NCBI RefSeq assembly: GCF_009176305.1
Contig: NZ_BLAJ01000002.1
Location: 186,001 to 250,000 of the forward strand
DNA length: 64,000 bases
DNA from: Martinezella dioscoreae
GTDB lineage: Bacteria > Pseudomonadota > Alphaproteobacteria > Rhizobiales > Rhizobiaceae
Direction of reading: 5' to 3'
The notes under the pieces were generated by a model. The model saw nothing but the letters and a program-made list of their open reading frames with translations, did no database searches and was not told where the DNA came from. A program made the position numbers and the translations under genes. Within the stretch, counting starts at the first letter, position 1; every line of letters starts with the position of its first letter. Below, piece by piece: positions 29,193 to 37,731 of this stretch.

Positions 29193-30896
29193 TTAAAAGG
29201 TCTGGCCTGCAATCATCGACAGATGTTCGACGATCGGTCCGAGCGCCAGCGCCGGGAAGAAGGTCAAACCGCCGACGATCAGGATCGTACCAACAAGCAG
29301 ACCAACGAAGAGCGGACCATCCGTTGGGAAAGTGCCGGCCGAGGCAGGAACCGTCTTCTTGCTGATCAGGGAACCGGCAATCGCAAGGGCCGGAACGATG
29401 ACCAGGAAACGGCCGATCAGCATGACGATACCGAGCGTGATATTGTACCAGGAGGTATTGCCCGTCAGGCCGCCGAAGGCCGAGCCGTTGTTTGCCGCTG
29501 CCGAGCTATAGGCATAAAGGATTTCCGAGAAGCCGTGCGGACCGGCATTGGCGATCGAGGTGACGGCGGAGGGCAATACAACGGAGATCGCGGTGAAGAT
29601 CAGCATGCCGAAGGGCAGGCAAAGCACGGCAAGCATTGCCATCTTCACTTCCTTGGCCTCGATCTTCTTGCCGAGATATTCCGGCGTGCGCCCGACCATC
29701 AGGCCCGCAACGAAGATGGCGATGACGACGAACATCAGGATGCCGTAGAAGCCGGCGCCGACGCCGCCGACGATGACTTCGCCAAGCTGCAGGTTGATGA
29801 GCGGGATCAGGCCGCCGATCGCGGTGAAGCTGTCGAGCATGCCGTTGACCGCGCCGCAGGATGCGGCGGTGGTGATGACGGCGAAGAGCGAGGAGGCGGC
29901 AATACCGAAGCGGGCTTCCTTGCCTTCCATATTGCCGCCCTGGATACCGAGCGCATGAACAAGCGGATTGCCTGCCGCTTCAGCCCAATAGGTGACGATC
30001 ACGCCGGCGATGAACAGTGTGCCCATCGCGGCCAGGATCGCCCAGCCCTGACGCTGGCTGCCGACCATACGACCGAAGACATTGGTCAGCGCCGCGCCGA
30101 TGGCGAAGATCGCCAGCATCTGCAGGAGGTTGGAAATTGCGTCCGGATTTTCGAACGGATGCGCCGAGTTGGCATTGAAGAAGCCACCACCATTCGTGCC
30201 GAGCATCTTGATGGCAAGCTGCGAGGCAACGGGGCCAACGGCGATCGTCTGCTGCGCGCCTTCGAGCGTCGTGGCATTGACATAGGGGCCGAGCGTCTGC
30301 GGCATACCGAGATAGACGAAAGCAATCGTCAGCACGATGCAGATCGGCAAGAGGACGTAGAGCGTCGCACGGACCATATCGACCCAGAAGTTGCCGATCG
30401 CCTTGCCCGAGGCACGTGCGAAAGCACGGATCAGCGCAATGGCAATGGCAATGCCGGTTGCCGCAGACACGAAGTTCTGCACCGTCAGGCCGGCCATCTG
30501 CACGAGGTAAGACATCGTGCTCTCGCCGCCGTAATTCTGCCAATTGGTATTGGTGACGAAGCTCGTTGCCGTGTTGAAGGACAGTTCCGGGCCGACTGCG
30601 GTCATGCCGGCCGGATTATACGGCAGGCTGCCTTGCAGTCGCTGCAGGGCGTAAAGAACGAGGAAACCCGCGAGGCTGAACAGCAGCATGGAGACAGAAT
30701 AGGTCGTCCAGTGCTGCTCTTCGCGTTCATCCGTGCCGGCCAAACGATAAAGCCCCCGTTCCACAGGACGGAGGACGAAAGAGAGGAAGGTGCGCTCGCC
30801 GGTAAAGACACGCGTCATGTAACCGCCGAGCGGTTTGACGAGCAGGAGAAGGATCCCGATATAAATGAGGATCTGAAGCCATCCGTTGAAGGTCAT
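29193..30896 (-). CDS. kdpA: K+-transporting ATPase K+-binding subunit KdpA
   Basis: 567-residue channel-like subunit with about ten helices. Selectivity-filter-type segments include [36 protein letters not shown] and the later [14 protein letters not shown], all typical of KdpA. Selects K+ in the periplasm and passes it through the intersubunit tunnel to KdpB. Starts 27 bp after the kdpF stop. Confidence 0.97.
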   Translation of the reverse strand: MTFNGWLQILIYIGILLLLVKPLGGYMTRVFTGERTFLSFVLRPVERGLYRLAGTDEREEQHWTTYSVSMLLFSLAGFLVLYALQRLQGSLPYNPAGMTAVGPELSFNTATSFVTNTNWQNYGGESTMSYLVQMAGLTVQNFVSAATGIAIAIALIRAFARASGKAIGNFWVDMVRATLYVLLPICIVLTIAFVYLGMPQTLGPYVNATTLEGAQQTIAVGPVASQLAIKMLGTNGGGFFNANSAHPFENPDAISNLLQMLAIFAIGAALTNVFGRMVGSQRQGWAILAAMGTLFIAGVIVTYWAEAAGNPLVHALGIQGGNMEGKEARFGIAASSLFAVITTAASCGAVNGMLDSFTAIGGLIPLINLQLGEVIVGGVGAGFYGILMFVVIAIFVAGLMVGRTPEYLGKKIEAKEVKMAMLAVLCLPFGMLIFTAISVVLPSAVTSIANAGPHGFSEILYAYSSAAANNGSAFGGLTGNTSWYNITLGIVMLIGRFLVIVPALAIAGSLISKKTVPASAGTFPTDGPLFVGLLVGTILIVGGLTFFPALALGPIVEHLSMIAGQTF

Positions 30897-30923
30897 GGAG
30901 GTAACTTTCCCTATCCAGCGCTG

Positions 30924-31013
30924 TCAGAAGCGCTCGGGGCGAATGAGAGCATAGACCAGGTAGACGGTGAGAAAGATCGTCACGCCGCCACCGAGAATGT
31001 AATCGAGAAGCAT
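30924..31013 (-). CDS. kdpF: KdpF small membrane subunit
   Basis: 29-residue hydrophobic peptide beginning MLLDYILGGGVTIFLTVYLV and ending ALIRPERF, the standard KdpF pattern (one helix, then RPERF). It stabilises the KdpABC complex. Too short for most gene finders. Located immediately upstream of kdpA. Confidence 0.9.
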   Translation of the reverse strand: MLLDYILGGGVTIFLTVYLVYALIRPERF

Positions 31014-31027
31014 TGCCGTCTCTCCGA

Positions 31028-31111
31028 CTAGAGGCTGTCGCAGGCCTTGGTATAAGCGACACAGAGGAGGAAGAATAAAACGCCGATCCCGACAAGAATA
31101 ATGTCCATCAT
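31028..31111 (-). CDS. 27-aa membrane peptide heading the kdp operon
   Basis: Peptide MMDIILVGIGVLFFLLCVAY + TKACDSL, a single helix with a cysteine-containing tail. AAGGA sits 10 nt before the first ATG; the second ATG (31108) is possible. It lies 14 bp upstream of kdpF, so it would be the first gene of the operon. Similar short hydrophobic peptides precede kdpF in other proteobacteria (recalled, not checked). Role unknown. Confidence 0.7.
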   Translation of the reverse strand: MMDIILVGIGVLFFLLCVAYTKACDSL

Positions 31112-31195
31112 TGATCGCGATTCCTTGATTGTTATTGTTGAATGCAGAAATGATGGAGAGCGCCCTTGCTCAGAGCGCCTCTTTTTCCTGCCGAC

Positions 31196-31258
31196 CTGGA
31201 AGATCACTTGGGGAGCATCTTCCAGACGCAATATGCGACCGAACCGCATTAAGGTTCG
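31196..31258 (-). promoter_or_regulatory. kdp leader with two inverted repeats
   Basis: Upstream of the first kdp peptide gene: CTGGAAGAT / ATCTTCCAG (31196-31204 and 31217-31225, 12-nt loop) and CGAACC / GGTTCG (31240-31245 and 31253-31258). Depending on the start point they lie in the promoter or the leader RNA. Binding sites or leader structure cannot be told apart by eye. Confidence 0.45.
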
Positions 31259-31279
31259 AGACGGCGGAAAAGCGGAAGA

Positions 31280-31296
31280 TATAAAAATCTTATAAA
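31280..31296 (-). promoter_or_regulatory. KdpE-box-like direct repeat
   Basis: On the minus strand, TTTATA-AGATT-TTTATA: two TTTATA half-sites separated by 5 bp. The E. coli KdpE site has the layout TTTATA-N5-TTTACA. It lies about 170 bp upstream of the first kdp peptide gene, in the gap shared with the divergent LacI gene. Confidence 0.6.
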
Positions 31297-31662
31297 TGCC
31301 GGGGCGGATGATGACGGTCTAAAACTATGTTCATACGCGAAGCGGATGCCCGCCCGCATTGCCAAACTCGCTCGAAGAACGAGGCATATTCCATGGGCAT
31401 GGGGCCGCTATTTTATTGAATTTCCGGAATGATCCGCACAGGACATTTAAGATGCTTCATCGATCTCAGCCACCCTCCATGATTGCATAACATCATATGC
31501 GAAAAGACTAATATAGAAGGATTTGGCATAGCCAGATATTAAGACTGCATGGATGGCGCTTGATGCGGCATTCTGGCGGTGATTAAGTCCGAAGCGAGTT
31601 GGCCTGCACTCCGACAGTCTTGCTCCCGACCATTCGACCGCAAGCCAAAGAAACGCGCGCAA

Positions 31663-32682
31663 GTGACGACCAGCATCAGACATATCGCCAAACTTGCGGG
31701 AACGTCCGTCTCGTCGGTCTCGCGCGTGCTGAACAACAGTGGCTATGCCTCTCCGGAACTCCGAGAGCGCGTGGAAGCAGCCATTCGCACGCTCAATTAC
31801 ACGCCAAGCAAGGGCGCGAGGATGCTTCGCGGCGCGCCGAGCCGCATGATCGGCCTTATGCTGCCTTCCATCGACGTACCCTTCTTTGGCATCCTTGCCC
31901 ACGCCATCGAGCAGGAATTGTTCCGGCGCGGCTATCAGACGTTGATCTGCAGCACCGCCGAAAACATGGATCACGAGGCGCGCTATATTTCCATGCTGCT
32001 GTCTCAGCGCGTCGACGGCGTCATCGTTGCAAGCGCCTTCGGCAGCACGGAGCATTTCGAGGCGTTGCGTGAGGCCCATATCCCGATCGTCGCCATCGAC
32101 CGCGAGCTTCCCGGAATAGCCGGCGAGGCCGTCATGGCCGATCACGAGGAGGGCGGGCGATTGATGGCCCGTCACCTGATCGAACTCGGTCATCGCGCAA
32201 TCGGCATTGTCGGCGCTCCGGCCCATAGCCAGCCTGTCCAGCTTCGCCTTCTCGGCATCACGGCTGAAATGGCTGGAAACGGCATGGCTCCCGCCGCAAT
32301 AGCCATGGCCGAGGAGCACAGCTTCGCGGCGACCTATCCACTCGCAAGGGAGTTGCTGGCATCTCGGCCCGAACTGACTGCTATCATCGGCACGACGGAT
32401 ATTTCGGCGATTGCCGCAATCCACGCCGTTCAAGATCACGGCTTTTCCGTGCCTCGCGACTATTCGGTGATCGGTTTCGACGATTTGCCGGAGGCGGCCT
32501 ATGTCTTTCCGCGGCTGACGACCATCGCCCAACCGATCCGCGGCGTCGGCGAGCAGGCGGTCCGGCGATTGGAGGCCCTGATCGATGAAGACCAGGTCGA
32601 TGGCGAGCCGCGTATGGACAGCCTCATCAAAGTGCCTGTCACCTTGATCCGGCGCGACTCCACCGGCCTCGTTCGCACATGA
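31663..32682 (+). CDS. LacI-family transcriptional repressor
   Basis: 339 residues with GTG start: the LacI helix-turn-helix (SIRHIAKLAGTSVSSVSRVL) should lie at the very N-terminus, so a GTG 28 codons further upstream is unlikely, though neither has a strong ribosome-binding site. The ligand domain (about 60-330) has GLMLPSIDVPFFGILAHAIE and IGFDDLPEAAYVFPRLTTI. It converges on the sugar operon 37537-32696 with 13 bp between the ends. The operator at 37552-37569 in front of that operon has the LacI form, so it is the likely regulator. Confidence 0.92.
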   Translation: MTTSIRHIAKLAGTSVSSVSRVLNNSGYASPELRERVEAAIRTLNYTPSKGARMLRGAPSRMIGLMLPSIDVPFFGILAHAIEQELFRRGYQTLICSTAENMDHEARYISMLLSQRVDGVIVASAFGSTEHFEALREAHIPIVAIDRELPGIAGEAVMADHEEGGRLMARHLIELGHRAIGIVGAPAHSQPVQLRLLGITAEMAGNGMAPAAIAMAEEHSFAATYPLARELLASRPELTAIIGTTDISAIAAIHAVQDHGFSVPRDYSVIGFDDLPEAAYVFPRLTTIAQPIRGVGEQAVRRLEALIDEDQVDGEPRMDSLIKVPVTLIRRDSTGLVRT

Positions 32683-32695
32683 ATGCAAGCAGCGC

Positions 32696-33706
32696 TCAGG
32701 GCCGGACGATGACCTTGATTTCGCCAGCCAACGGAGCGCTGCCGACCACGCTTGCAACATCCTCAAGGCCAATCGTCTTCGTTACAAGCGAATCCAGCTC
32801 AAGAATCCCGCTTGCCACCATGGCAGCGGCGCGAGCGTGGGTGAATGGATTGAGATAGGCTGGCCTGATCTCGACTTCATTGACGAGCAGATCGAACGGC
32901 AGAACGGGCACTTGGAGGCCAGCAGGCGTCACGCCGAACAGCACGAAGGCACCGCCGCGCCGCACCATCCGGACGCCGGTCTGCAGCGTTTCGGGAACGC
33001 CGGCGCATTCTATGACGACATCGACGCCGCCGCCGGTCGCATCCCGCACGGCAGCAACAGCGTCGGTCGCCGTCGGATCGAGGGCCTGTGTTGCACCCAG
33101 GCGCAAAGCTGCTTCCCGCCGTGACAGCTGCCTCGTGATCAGGATGATCTGGTCAGCGCCTGCGAGGCGCGCCAGTTGGACCATGAGCAAGCCAATGACA
33201 CTACCGCCCAATATGGCGACGCTGTCGCCCGGACGGATTTGTGCCTTGTCGATGGCATGGATGCAGCAGGCCAGCGGCTCGCAGAAGGCGCCGTGAACGG
33301 GATCGAGATCCGCAGGCAGTATGAACGCCTGTTCGCAGGGAACTACGACATATTCGGCAAAGCCGCCATCGCGCGTCACGCCGATAGCCGTGAGGTTGGC
33401 GCAGAGATTTGGCCGCCCGCGCCGACAGGCGGGGCATGTGCCACAAGCGATATTCGGGTCTATGGTTACGAGTTCACCGCCCACGAATGAGGTAACGCCC
33501 TCGCCCACCTCCTCGACGAGGCCGCAGAACTCGTGGCCCAAGGTCACGGGGATCGCCGTCGGATATTCGCCCTTGTACATGTGCCGGTCTGACCCGCAGA
33601 TGCCGGCGGCCAGCACCCGCACGACAATCTCTCCCGGACCGGCGCTCGGCTTCTCGACCATATGCATGGCCATATCGCCGATTGCTTCCAAACGGACTGC
33701 CCTCAT
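32696..33706 (-). CDS. zinc-dependent alcohol/polyol dehydrogenase (MDR family)
   Basis: 336 residues of the medium-chain dehydrogenase family. Catalytic-zinc ligands C37 (GICGSD) and GHE (H58, E59); structural-zinc cysteines C88, C91, C94, C102. NAD(P)-binding VAILGGSVIGLLMVQLA replaces the usual GxGxxG with GGSVIG. Likely oxidises a sugar alcohol or sugar. Last gene of the operon, about 100 bp after the kinase gene, so it may have its own promoter. Substrate not assignable. Confidence 0.9.
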   Translation of the reverse strand: MRAVRLEAIGDMAMHMVEKPSAGPGEIVVRVLAAGICGSDRHMYKGEYPTAIPVTLGHEFCGLVEEVGEGVTSFVGGELVTIDPNIACGTCPACRRGRPNLCANLTAIGVTRDGGFAEYVVVPCEQAFILPADLDPVHGAFCEPLACCIHAIDKAQIRPGDSVAILGGSVIGLLMVQLARLAGADQIILITRQLSRREAALRLGATQALDPTATDAVAAVRDATGGGVDVVIECAGVPETLQTGVRMVRRGGAFVLFGVTPAGLQVPVLPFDLLVNEVEIRPAYLNPFTHARAAAMVASGILELDSLVTKTIGLEDVASVVGSAPLAGEIKVIVRP

Positions 33707-33807
33707 TCGCCTCCTCCAAGCGTAAAAATTTGATTCGCTCGCTATCGCGCCGCTCCCATCGGCACTATAGCACTCAATGATGCGCGTTGCCGCTCCTCAG
33801 CGGTGCG

Positions 33808-34866
33808 CTAGACATCGGCGAGCTGCATCTCCTTTATATCCTCCAGAAGTGCCGCCATGTGGGGAATGCCATCCGTCGCGGTTGCCCCTCTCAGGCAACG
33901 CGCAGCGGCAGCATGTGCAGCAGCGCAGATGCGCTCGACGGGCCAGTCCTCATGCAGACCGTAAAGTACAGCGGCGCAGAAAGCATCACCAGCGCCGACG
34001 GTACTGACGATTTCAGCCGGATCAACTGGCCGGGAACGTGAGACAATTGGCTTCACGCCCGGTGCAAACCAGAAACAGATTTCCGGAGCGTGAATGATTG
34101 CGCCCTTGGCGACACCTCGCGCCAACAGCTGCTCACCCGCCGTCAACAGTGCGGCCTCGTTCAACTCCCCTTTCGTGTCCCGCACGGTCACGCCGGTTGC
34201 CCGCCCTGCTTCGATTTCATTGATGACAAGATAATCGCAATAGGGCAGCGCCGCGCCAACCTTTGCCGCGAATTCCGGATCCTCACTGGAGACGAAATCG
34301 ACGCAAGTGATCAGGCCGGCATTGCGTGCGGCCTCCAGCAGGCGCGATGCTCCGGATCGGCCATCCGCATCGAGCATGTCGAGACCAGGCAGGAGCATGA
34401 GATAGCCGAGATAGAACAGCCGGTAACCGGCGTTGGCAAAGGTCGCGGGCGAGAGGAGCGCGTCCGTCACCGCATCATTGGCACCGCCGTGATAGAAGAA
34501 AGTGCGGTTCTGCCCCGGCACGTTCATGACATGCGTATGGGCTGTTGCGCGGTCGGGAAGCTCCCGCAGACCGCTTGCATCGATACCGGCGCTCTGAAGC
34601 CGCGCCTTGACGATCCCGCCATCGATATCCGCGCCGATACAGCCGGCGGCGGCAAGCTTCCCGGGAAAGCCGAGGGAGGCGAGATCGGTGACGACATTGG
34701 CGGCCCCGCCGCCAACGCCCACATCCTGATGCTGAATATAAGCAAGATTACCCTGCTCGGGCCAGTAGGACAGCGTATGCACACGGTCGACGATGAAGTT
34801 TCCCGCGCAGACGATACCTCCCTTGTCCTTCTTTTCGCCGTCGCGAACCTCCTCCCCGGTCCGCAT
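33808..34866 (-). CDS. PfkB-family carbohydrate kinase
   Basis: 352-residue ribokinase-like enzyme phosphorylating a sugar. N-terminal sugar-binding GGGAAN (52-57), catalytic GAGD (291-294, D294 as base) in STVGAGDAFCAAV. Starts one base into the isomerase stop codon (TGATG), so translation is coupled. In the pathway it would phosphorylate the ketose made by the isomerase, before the aldolase. The first 17 residues are variable and hydrophilic. Confidence 0.92.
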   Translation of the reverse strand: MRTGEEVRDGEKKDKGGIVCAGNFIVDRVHTLSYWPEQGNLAYIQHQDVGVGGGAANVVTDLASLGFPGKLAAAGCIGADIDGGIVKARLQSAGIDASGLRELPDRATAHTHVMNVPGQNRTFFYHGGANDAVTDALLSPATFANAGYRLFYLGYLMLLPGLDMLDADGRSGASRLLEAARNAGLITCVDFVSSEDPEFAAKVGAALPYCDYLVINEIEAGRATGVTVRDTKGELNEAALLTAGEQLLARGVAKGAIIHAPEICFWFAPGVKPIVSRSRPVDPAEIVSTVGAGDAFCAAVLYGLHEDWPVERICAAAHAAAARCLRGATATDGIPHMAALLEDIKEMQLADV

Positions 34867-35537
34867 CAGCCACCTGCCTCATTCCATAGAGGCCTGAGCG
34901 GCGGCTCGTCCTCCTCGATCGCGGCGAAGCGCCCGATCGGTTTCAGAAAGTAATTGTCGCTATTGTCGTCATTGACCTGGCTGACTTCGCCGAGGAAGAC
35001 CGGACCGCCGCCTTTGCGGCCGTAAAAGCGATGATAGAGCCCGGTGGGGATCGTCACGCTCCGGCCAGGAGAAAGAACCAACGGCTCCCATGCCGCAAGT
35101 TTTTTCGGCAAGCCGTCGACCGGGACGGTCACGTCATCCTGCAGCACATTGCCCTCGGCATCGGTCGCAGCGAATTCAATGACGAGATCGCCGCCGGCCC
35201 TGTTGATGATGTCTTCCATCTTCGCCTGGTGACGATGGGTCGGCGTGACCTGCCCTTCCTCAACGAAAAGCAGCTTTTCGGCATAGGTGCGTTCGCCTTC
35301 GACACCGACGATGCCGTTGCGCAGGCAGAAGAGCACGAGGCCGCATTCGGCAAAACGGCCCGAGCCGAAATCAGTGACATCCCACCCCAGCTGATGACTA
35401 CGCAGATAGCGCGCCGCCTCCGGATTTGCAGCGAAGTCCGCCGCGGTCCAATAACCCCACTCTGGCAGCGACCAGCGCCAATGGTCTACGGTTTTGCTTG
35501 CGCGCCGCAGCGCTTCGTTGATTTCGGAGCGCTTCAT
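34866..35537 (-). CDS. D-lyxose ketol-isomerase-type sugar isomerase (cupin)
   Basis: 223-residue cupin isomerase; close in length to the characterised E. coli D-lyxose isomerase. Metal ligands appear as H101, H103 (THRHQAK), E108 (MEDI) and H169 (GLYHRFYGRKGG). The family converts D-lyxose to D-xylulose and D-mannose to D-fructose, often with broad specificity. It overlaps the oxidoreductase gene by 4 bp and the kinase gene by 1 bp. Actual substrate unknown. Confidence 0.9.
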   Translation of the reverse strand: MKRSEINEALRRASKTVDHWRWSLPEWGYWTAADFAANPEAARYLRSHQLGWDVTDFGSGRFAECGLVLFCLRNGIVGVEGERTYAEKLLFVEEGQVTPTHRHQAKMEDIINRAGGDLVIEFAATDAEGNVLQDDVTVPVDGLPKKLAAWEPLVLSPGRSVTIPTGLYHRFYGRKGGGPVFLGEVSQVNDDNSDNYFLKPIGRFAAIEEDEPPLRPLWNEAGG

Positions 35538-36691
35538 CGTGTGGACACCCCTTCATAGTCGACCGGTACCACGATATTTTCACGGCCGGATTTCAACGCC
35601 GCCGTCAGCACCGCATGATGCGCCCGCGCTTCTTCCGGCGTCGCACAGGCAAAGCCATTGGCGTTTCCACCTGCCAATTCATCGACGAAGGCCGCCCACA
35701 TCTGCTGGATGGCATCGGCGAAGCCGAATTCGAAGATCTTGCCGGTGATAGCCGGGAACAATGAGCCGTATCCGAGGTCCTCGGTACTCCAGGCCTGGGC
35801 ACCGCCGGTATAATCCATCCATTGCCACTGCCGCGGCGCTTTGGTGGTGAAGAAGGCGCTCTTTTTCATGCCGAGGATGCGAATATACCAGGTATTGGCT
35901 TCGCCCGGCGCGATGCGCCAGGTCTTCAGCACCATCGGAAAATCCTGATCTTTTGTCTGCACACGGCTGCTGATCGTCGCATTGTCCCAGGTCGTACACG
36001 GCACCATGCCGCCCTTGCCGTCCGGGCGCTCGATGATCTTCTTGACCAGTTGCGCGTGCAGGGTCTGCGGACGCCAGCCGAGCCGCAGGGGCACATGCAG
36101 CACATGCATGCCGAGATCGCCCATGCAGCCATAGTCGCCGTTGATGTCGGCCATGCGCTTCCAGTTGATCGGCTTTTGCCTGTCGATGTCGGAAGAATGC
36201 AGGAAACCGGCTTCGACTTCGAGGATATCGCCCATCTCGCCGCTTTCGGCGAGCGCGATGACTTTCTGCGCTCCAGGGAAGAAAGGCATTTCCGACGAGC
36301 AGCGAACCAGAAGCTTCGGGTTCTCGGCAAGCACCGCCATGATCTCGCGGTTCTGTGCCGCATCCATACCGAACGGCTTTTCGCCCAGTAGATGCTTGCC
36401 GGCCTTCAGGATATCGACGTAAAACTGTTTATGCAGCACATGCGGCACGGCGCAATAGACCGCGTCAACATCAGGATTGGCGAGCAGCTCCTTATAGTCG
36501 CTAGTGAATTGCCGAACCGACGGCACATTGTCCTTGAACCAGTCGAGCAGCGCCGCATTGGTGTCGCAGACGGCAACGATTTCCGGCCGTGCCCTCGTGT
36601 CGGCAAGATGCAGCCAGCGTGCGGCGGCGCTTGCGAATTCACGCCCCATCAGGCCGCAGCCGATGACGCCGAAGCGGAATACCTTCTTCAT
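35534..36691 (-). CDS. Gfo/Idh/MocA-family oxidoreductase
   Basis: 385-residue NAD(P)-dependent dehydrogenase. Rossmann motif GVIGCGLMGREF (8-19), the catalytic-region EKPFGMDAAQNREIM near 105-118, and a large C-terminal substrate domain. Family members oxidise hydroxyls of sugars, inositols or anhydro sugars. A typical C-terminal aromatic segment (TTKAPRQWQWMDYTGGAQAW) is present. 21 bp after the aldolase gene, overlapping the isomerase gene by 4 bp. Confidence 0.92.
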   Translation of the reverse strand: MKKVFRFGVIGCGLMGREFASAAARWLHLADTRARPEIVAVCDTNAALLDWFKDNVPSVRQFTSDYKELLANPDVDAVYCAVPHVLHKQFYVDILKAGKHLLGEKPFGMDAAQNREIMAVLAENPKLLVRCSSEMPFFPGAQKVIALAESGEMGDILEVEAGFLHSSDIDRQKPINWKRMADINGDYGCMGDLGMHVLHVPLRLGWRPQTLHAQLVKKIIERPDGKGGMVPCTTWDNATISSRVQTKDQDFPMVLKTWRIAPGEANTWYIRILGMKKSAFFTTKAPRQWQWMDYTGGAQAWSTEDLGYGSLFPAITGKIFEFGFADAIQQMWAAFVDELAGGNANGFACATPEEARAHHAVLTAALKSGRENIVVPVDYEGVSTR

Positions 36692-36712
36692 GTTTCCTCC
36701 TCCCAGGATGCG

Positions 36713-37537
36713 TCAGGCGAGATGCCGCGAGGCATCTTCGACGGAAGCCTCCTCATGGACGATCGCCATCAGGGCGCGCGTCATGCCGGCGGGATTACTG
36801 TGCTGGATGACGTTGCGGCCATAGACGATGCCGCGGGCGCCCTGCTCCATCAGCTGTTTCGTACGTGAAAGGATTTCCTGATCCGAGACGCGGCCGCCGC
36901 CACGCACCAGTACGGGCAAGCCCTGAGCGATCTCGATGACGCGGTGATATTCCTGCACGTCGTCACAGGGATCGGCCTTGATGATGTCGGCGCCAAGTTC
37001 GGCAGCCTGACGTACCAGCGGCAGGATCTTGTCGATCGCCCCATCGACCATGTAGGCGCCCTTGGAATTATCCTGCATGACCAGCGGCTCGACCATCAGA
37101 GGCATGCCGTAAATCTCACATTCGCGCTTCAGGCTGTTCACGTTGCGCACGCAGGCGCGATAAACTTCCGGCTGGTCCGGCAGCATCAAAAGATTGACGA
37201 CCACACAGGCGGCATCGAGTGCGACGGCCTGCTCCACGCCTCGGTCGATCATTTCGGAAAACAGCGCCGATGGCAGCGGATTGCCGTAGATATTGGCGAT
37301 ATCGGTCCGCAGCACCAAAGCCGGACGACTTTTGCCGGGAATAGCCTGCAGAATGGGTGCAGTGCCCGGCGGAAGCTGGATGGCATCGGGCGCGGCATCG
37401 GCAATGACCTTGATCGCCGTTCGCATATCCTCGATGCCGGCGAGAAAGGTCCGTTCATTGAACATGCCATGGTCTATGGCGACGTCGAAACAATTTCCGG
37501 ACACGCCGAACAGGCGGTTGAACCGCGCGGATTTCAT
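36713..37537 (-). CDS. class I aldolase, DhnA/FbaB-DeoC family
   Basis: 274-residue Schiff-base aldolase. DVAIDHGMFN (D22-H23-G24), the active-site Lys in GADIIKADPCDD (K187) and VRGGGRVS followed by ARGIVYGRNVIQ are marks of the DhnA-type fructose-bisphosphate aldolase/LsrF family. It would cleave a phosphorylated ketose. First gene of the operon; GGGAGG 6 nt before the ATG, with a LacI-type operator directly upstream. Confidence 0.9.
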   Translation of the reverse strand: MKSARFNRLFGVSGNCFDVAIDHGMFNERTFLAGIEDMRTAIKVIADAAPDAIQLPPGTAPILQAIPGKSRPALVLRTDIANIYGNPLPSALFSEMIDRGVEQAVALDAACVVVNLLMLPDQPEVYRACVRNVNSLKRECEIYGMPLMVEPLVMQDNSKGAYMVDGAIDKILPLVRQAAELGADIIKADPCDDVQEYHRVIEIAQGLPVLVRGGGRVSDQEILSRTKQLMEQGARGIVYGRNVIQHSNPAGMTRALMAIVHEEASVEDASRHLA

Positions 37538-37551
37538 CTATTTCCTCCCGA

Positions 37552-37569
37552 TGTGGTAACGTTTCCACA
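37552..37569. promoter_or_regulatory. LacI-family operator before the aldolase operon
   Basis: TGTGGTAACGTTTCCACA: 18 bp, palindromic except one base pair, with the central CG of LacI/GalR operators. It lies 15 bp upstream of the aldolase ATG, so bound repressor would block transcription start or elongation. The convergent LacI gene at 31663-32682 is the obvious candidate. Confidence 0.75.
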
Positions 37570-37731
37570 CCGGCACATTAGAGGACAGATTTGGCGAGTC
37601 AAGGCGGATGCAGCGTCGTCTTCGACAACCGCTCGACGTCTTCAAGTTTAAAGGATGAGAACAATCAGTTTATGGACATGGCCAGCCGCCCGCGATCCCT
37701 CGCGAGGCGGCCTCTGCGGAAGCCACACAGA

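Noticed and set aside
29172..31031. 619-codon plus-strand frame
   Set aside because: Antisense of kdpA and kdpF; arises from their codon bias.
31579..31662. GTG start adding 28 residues to the LacI protein
   Set aside because: The DNA-binding helix should be at the N-terminus; the extension has no family counterpart.
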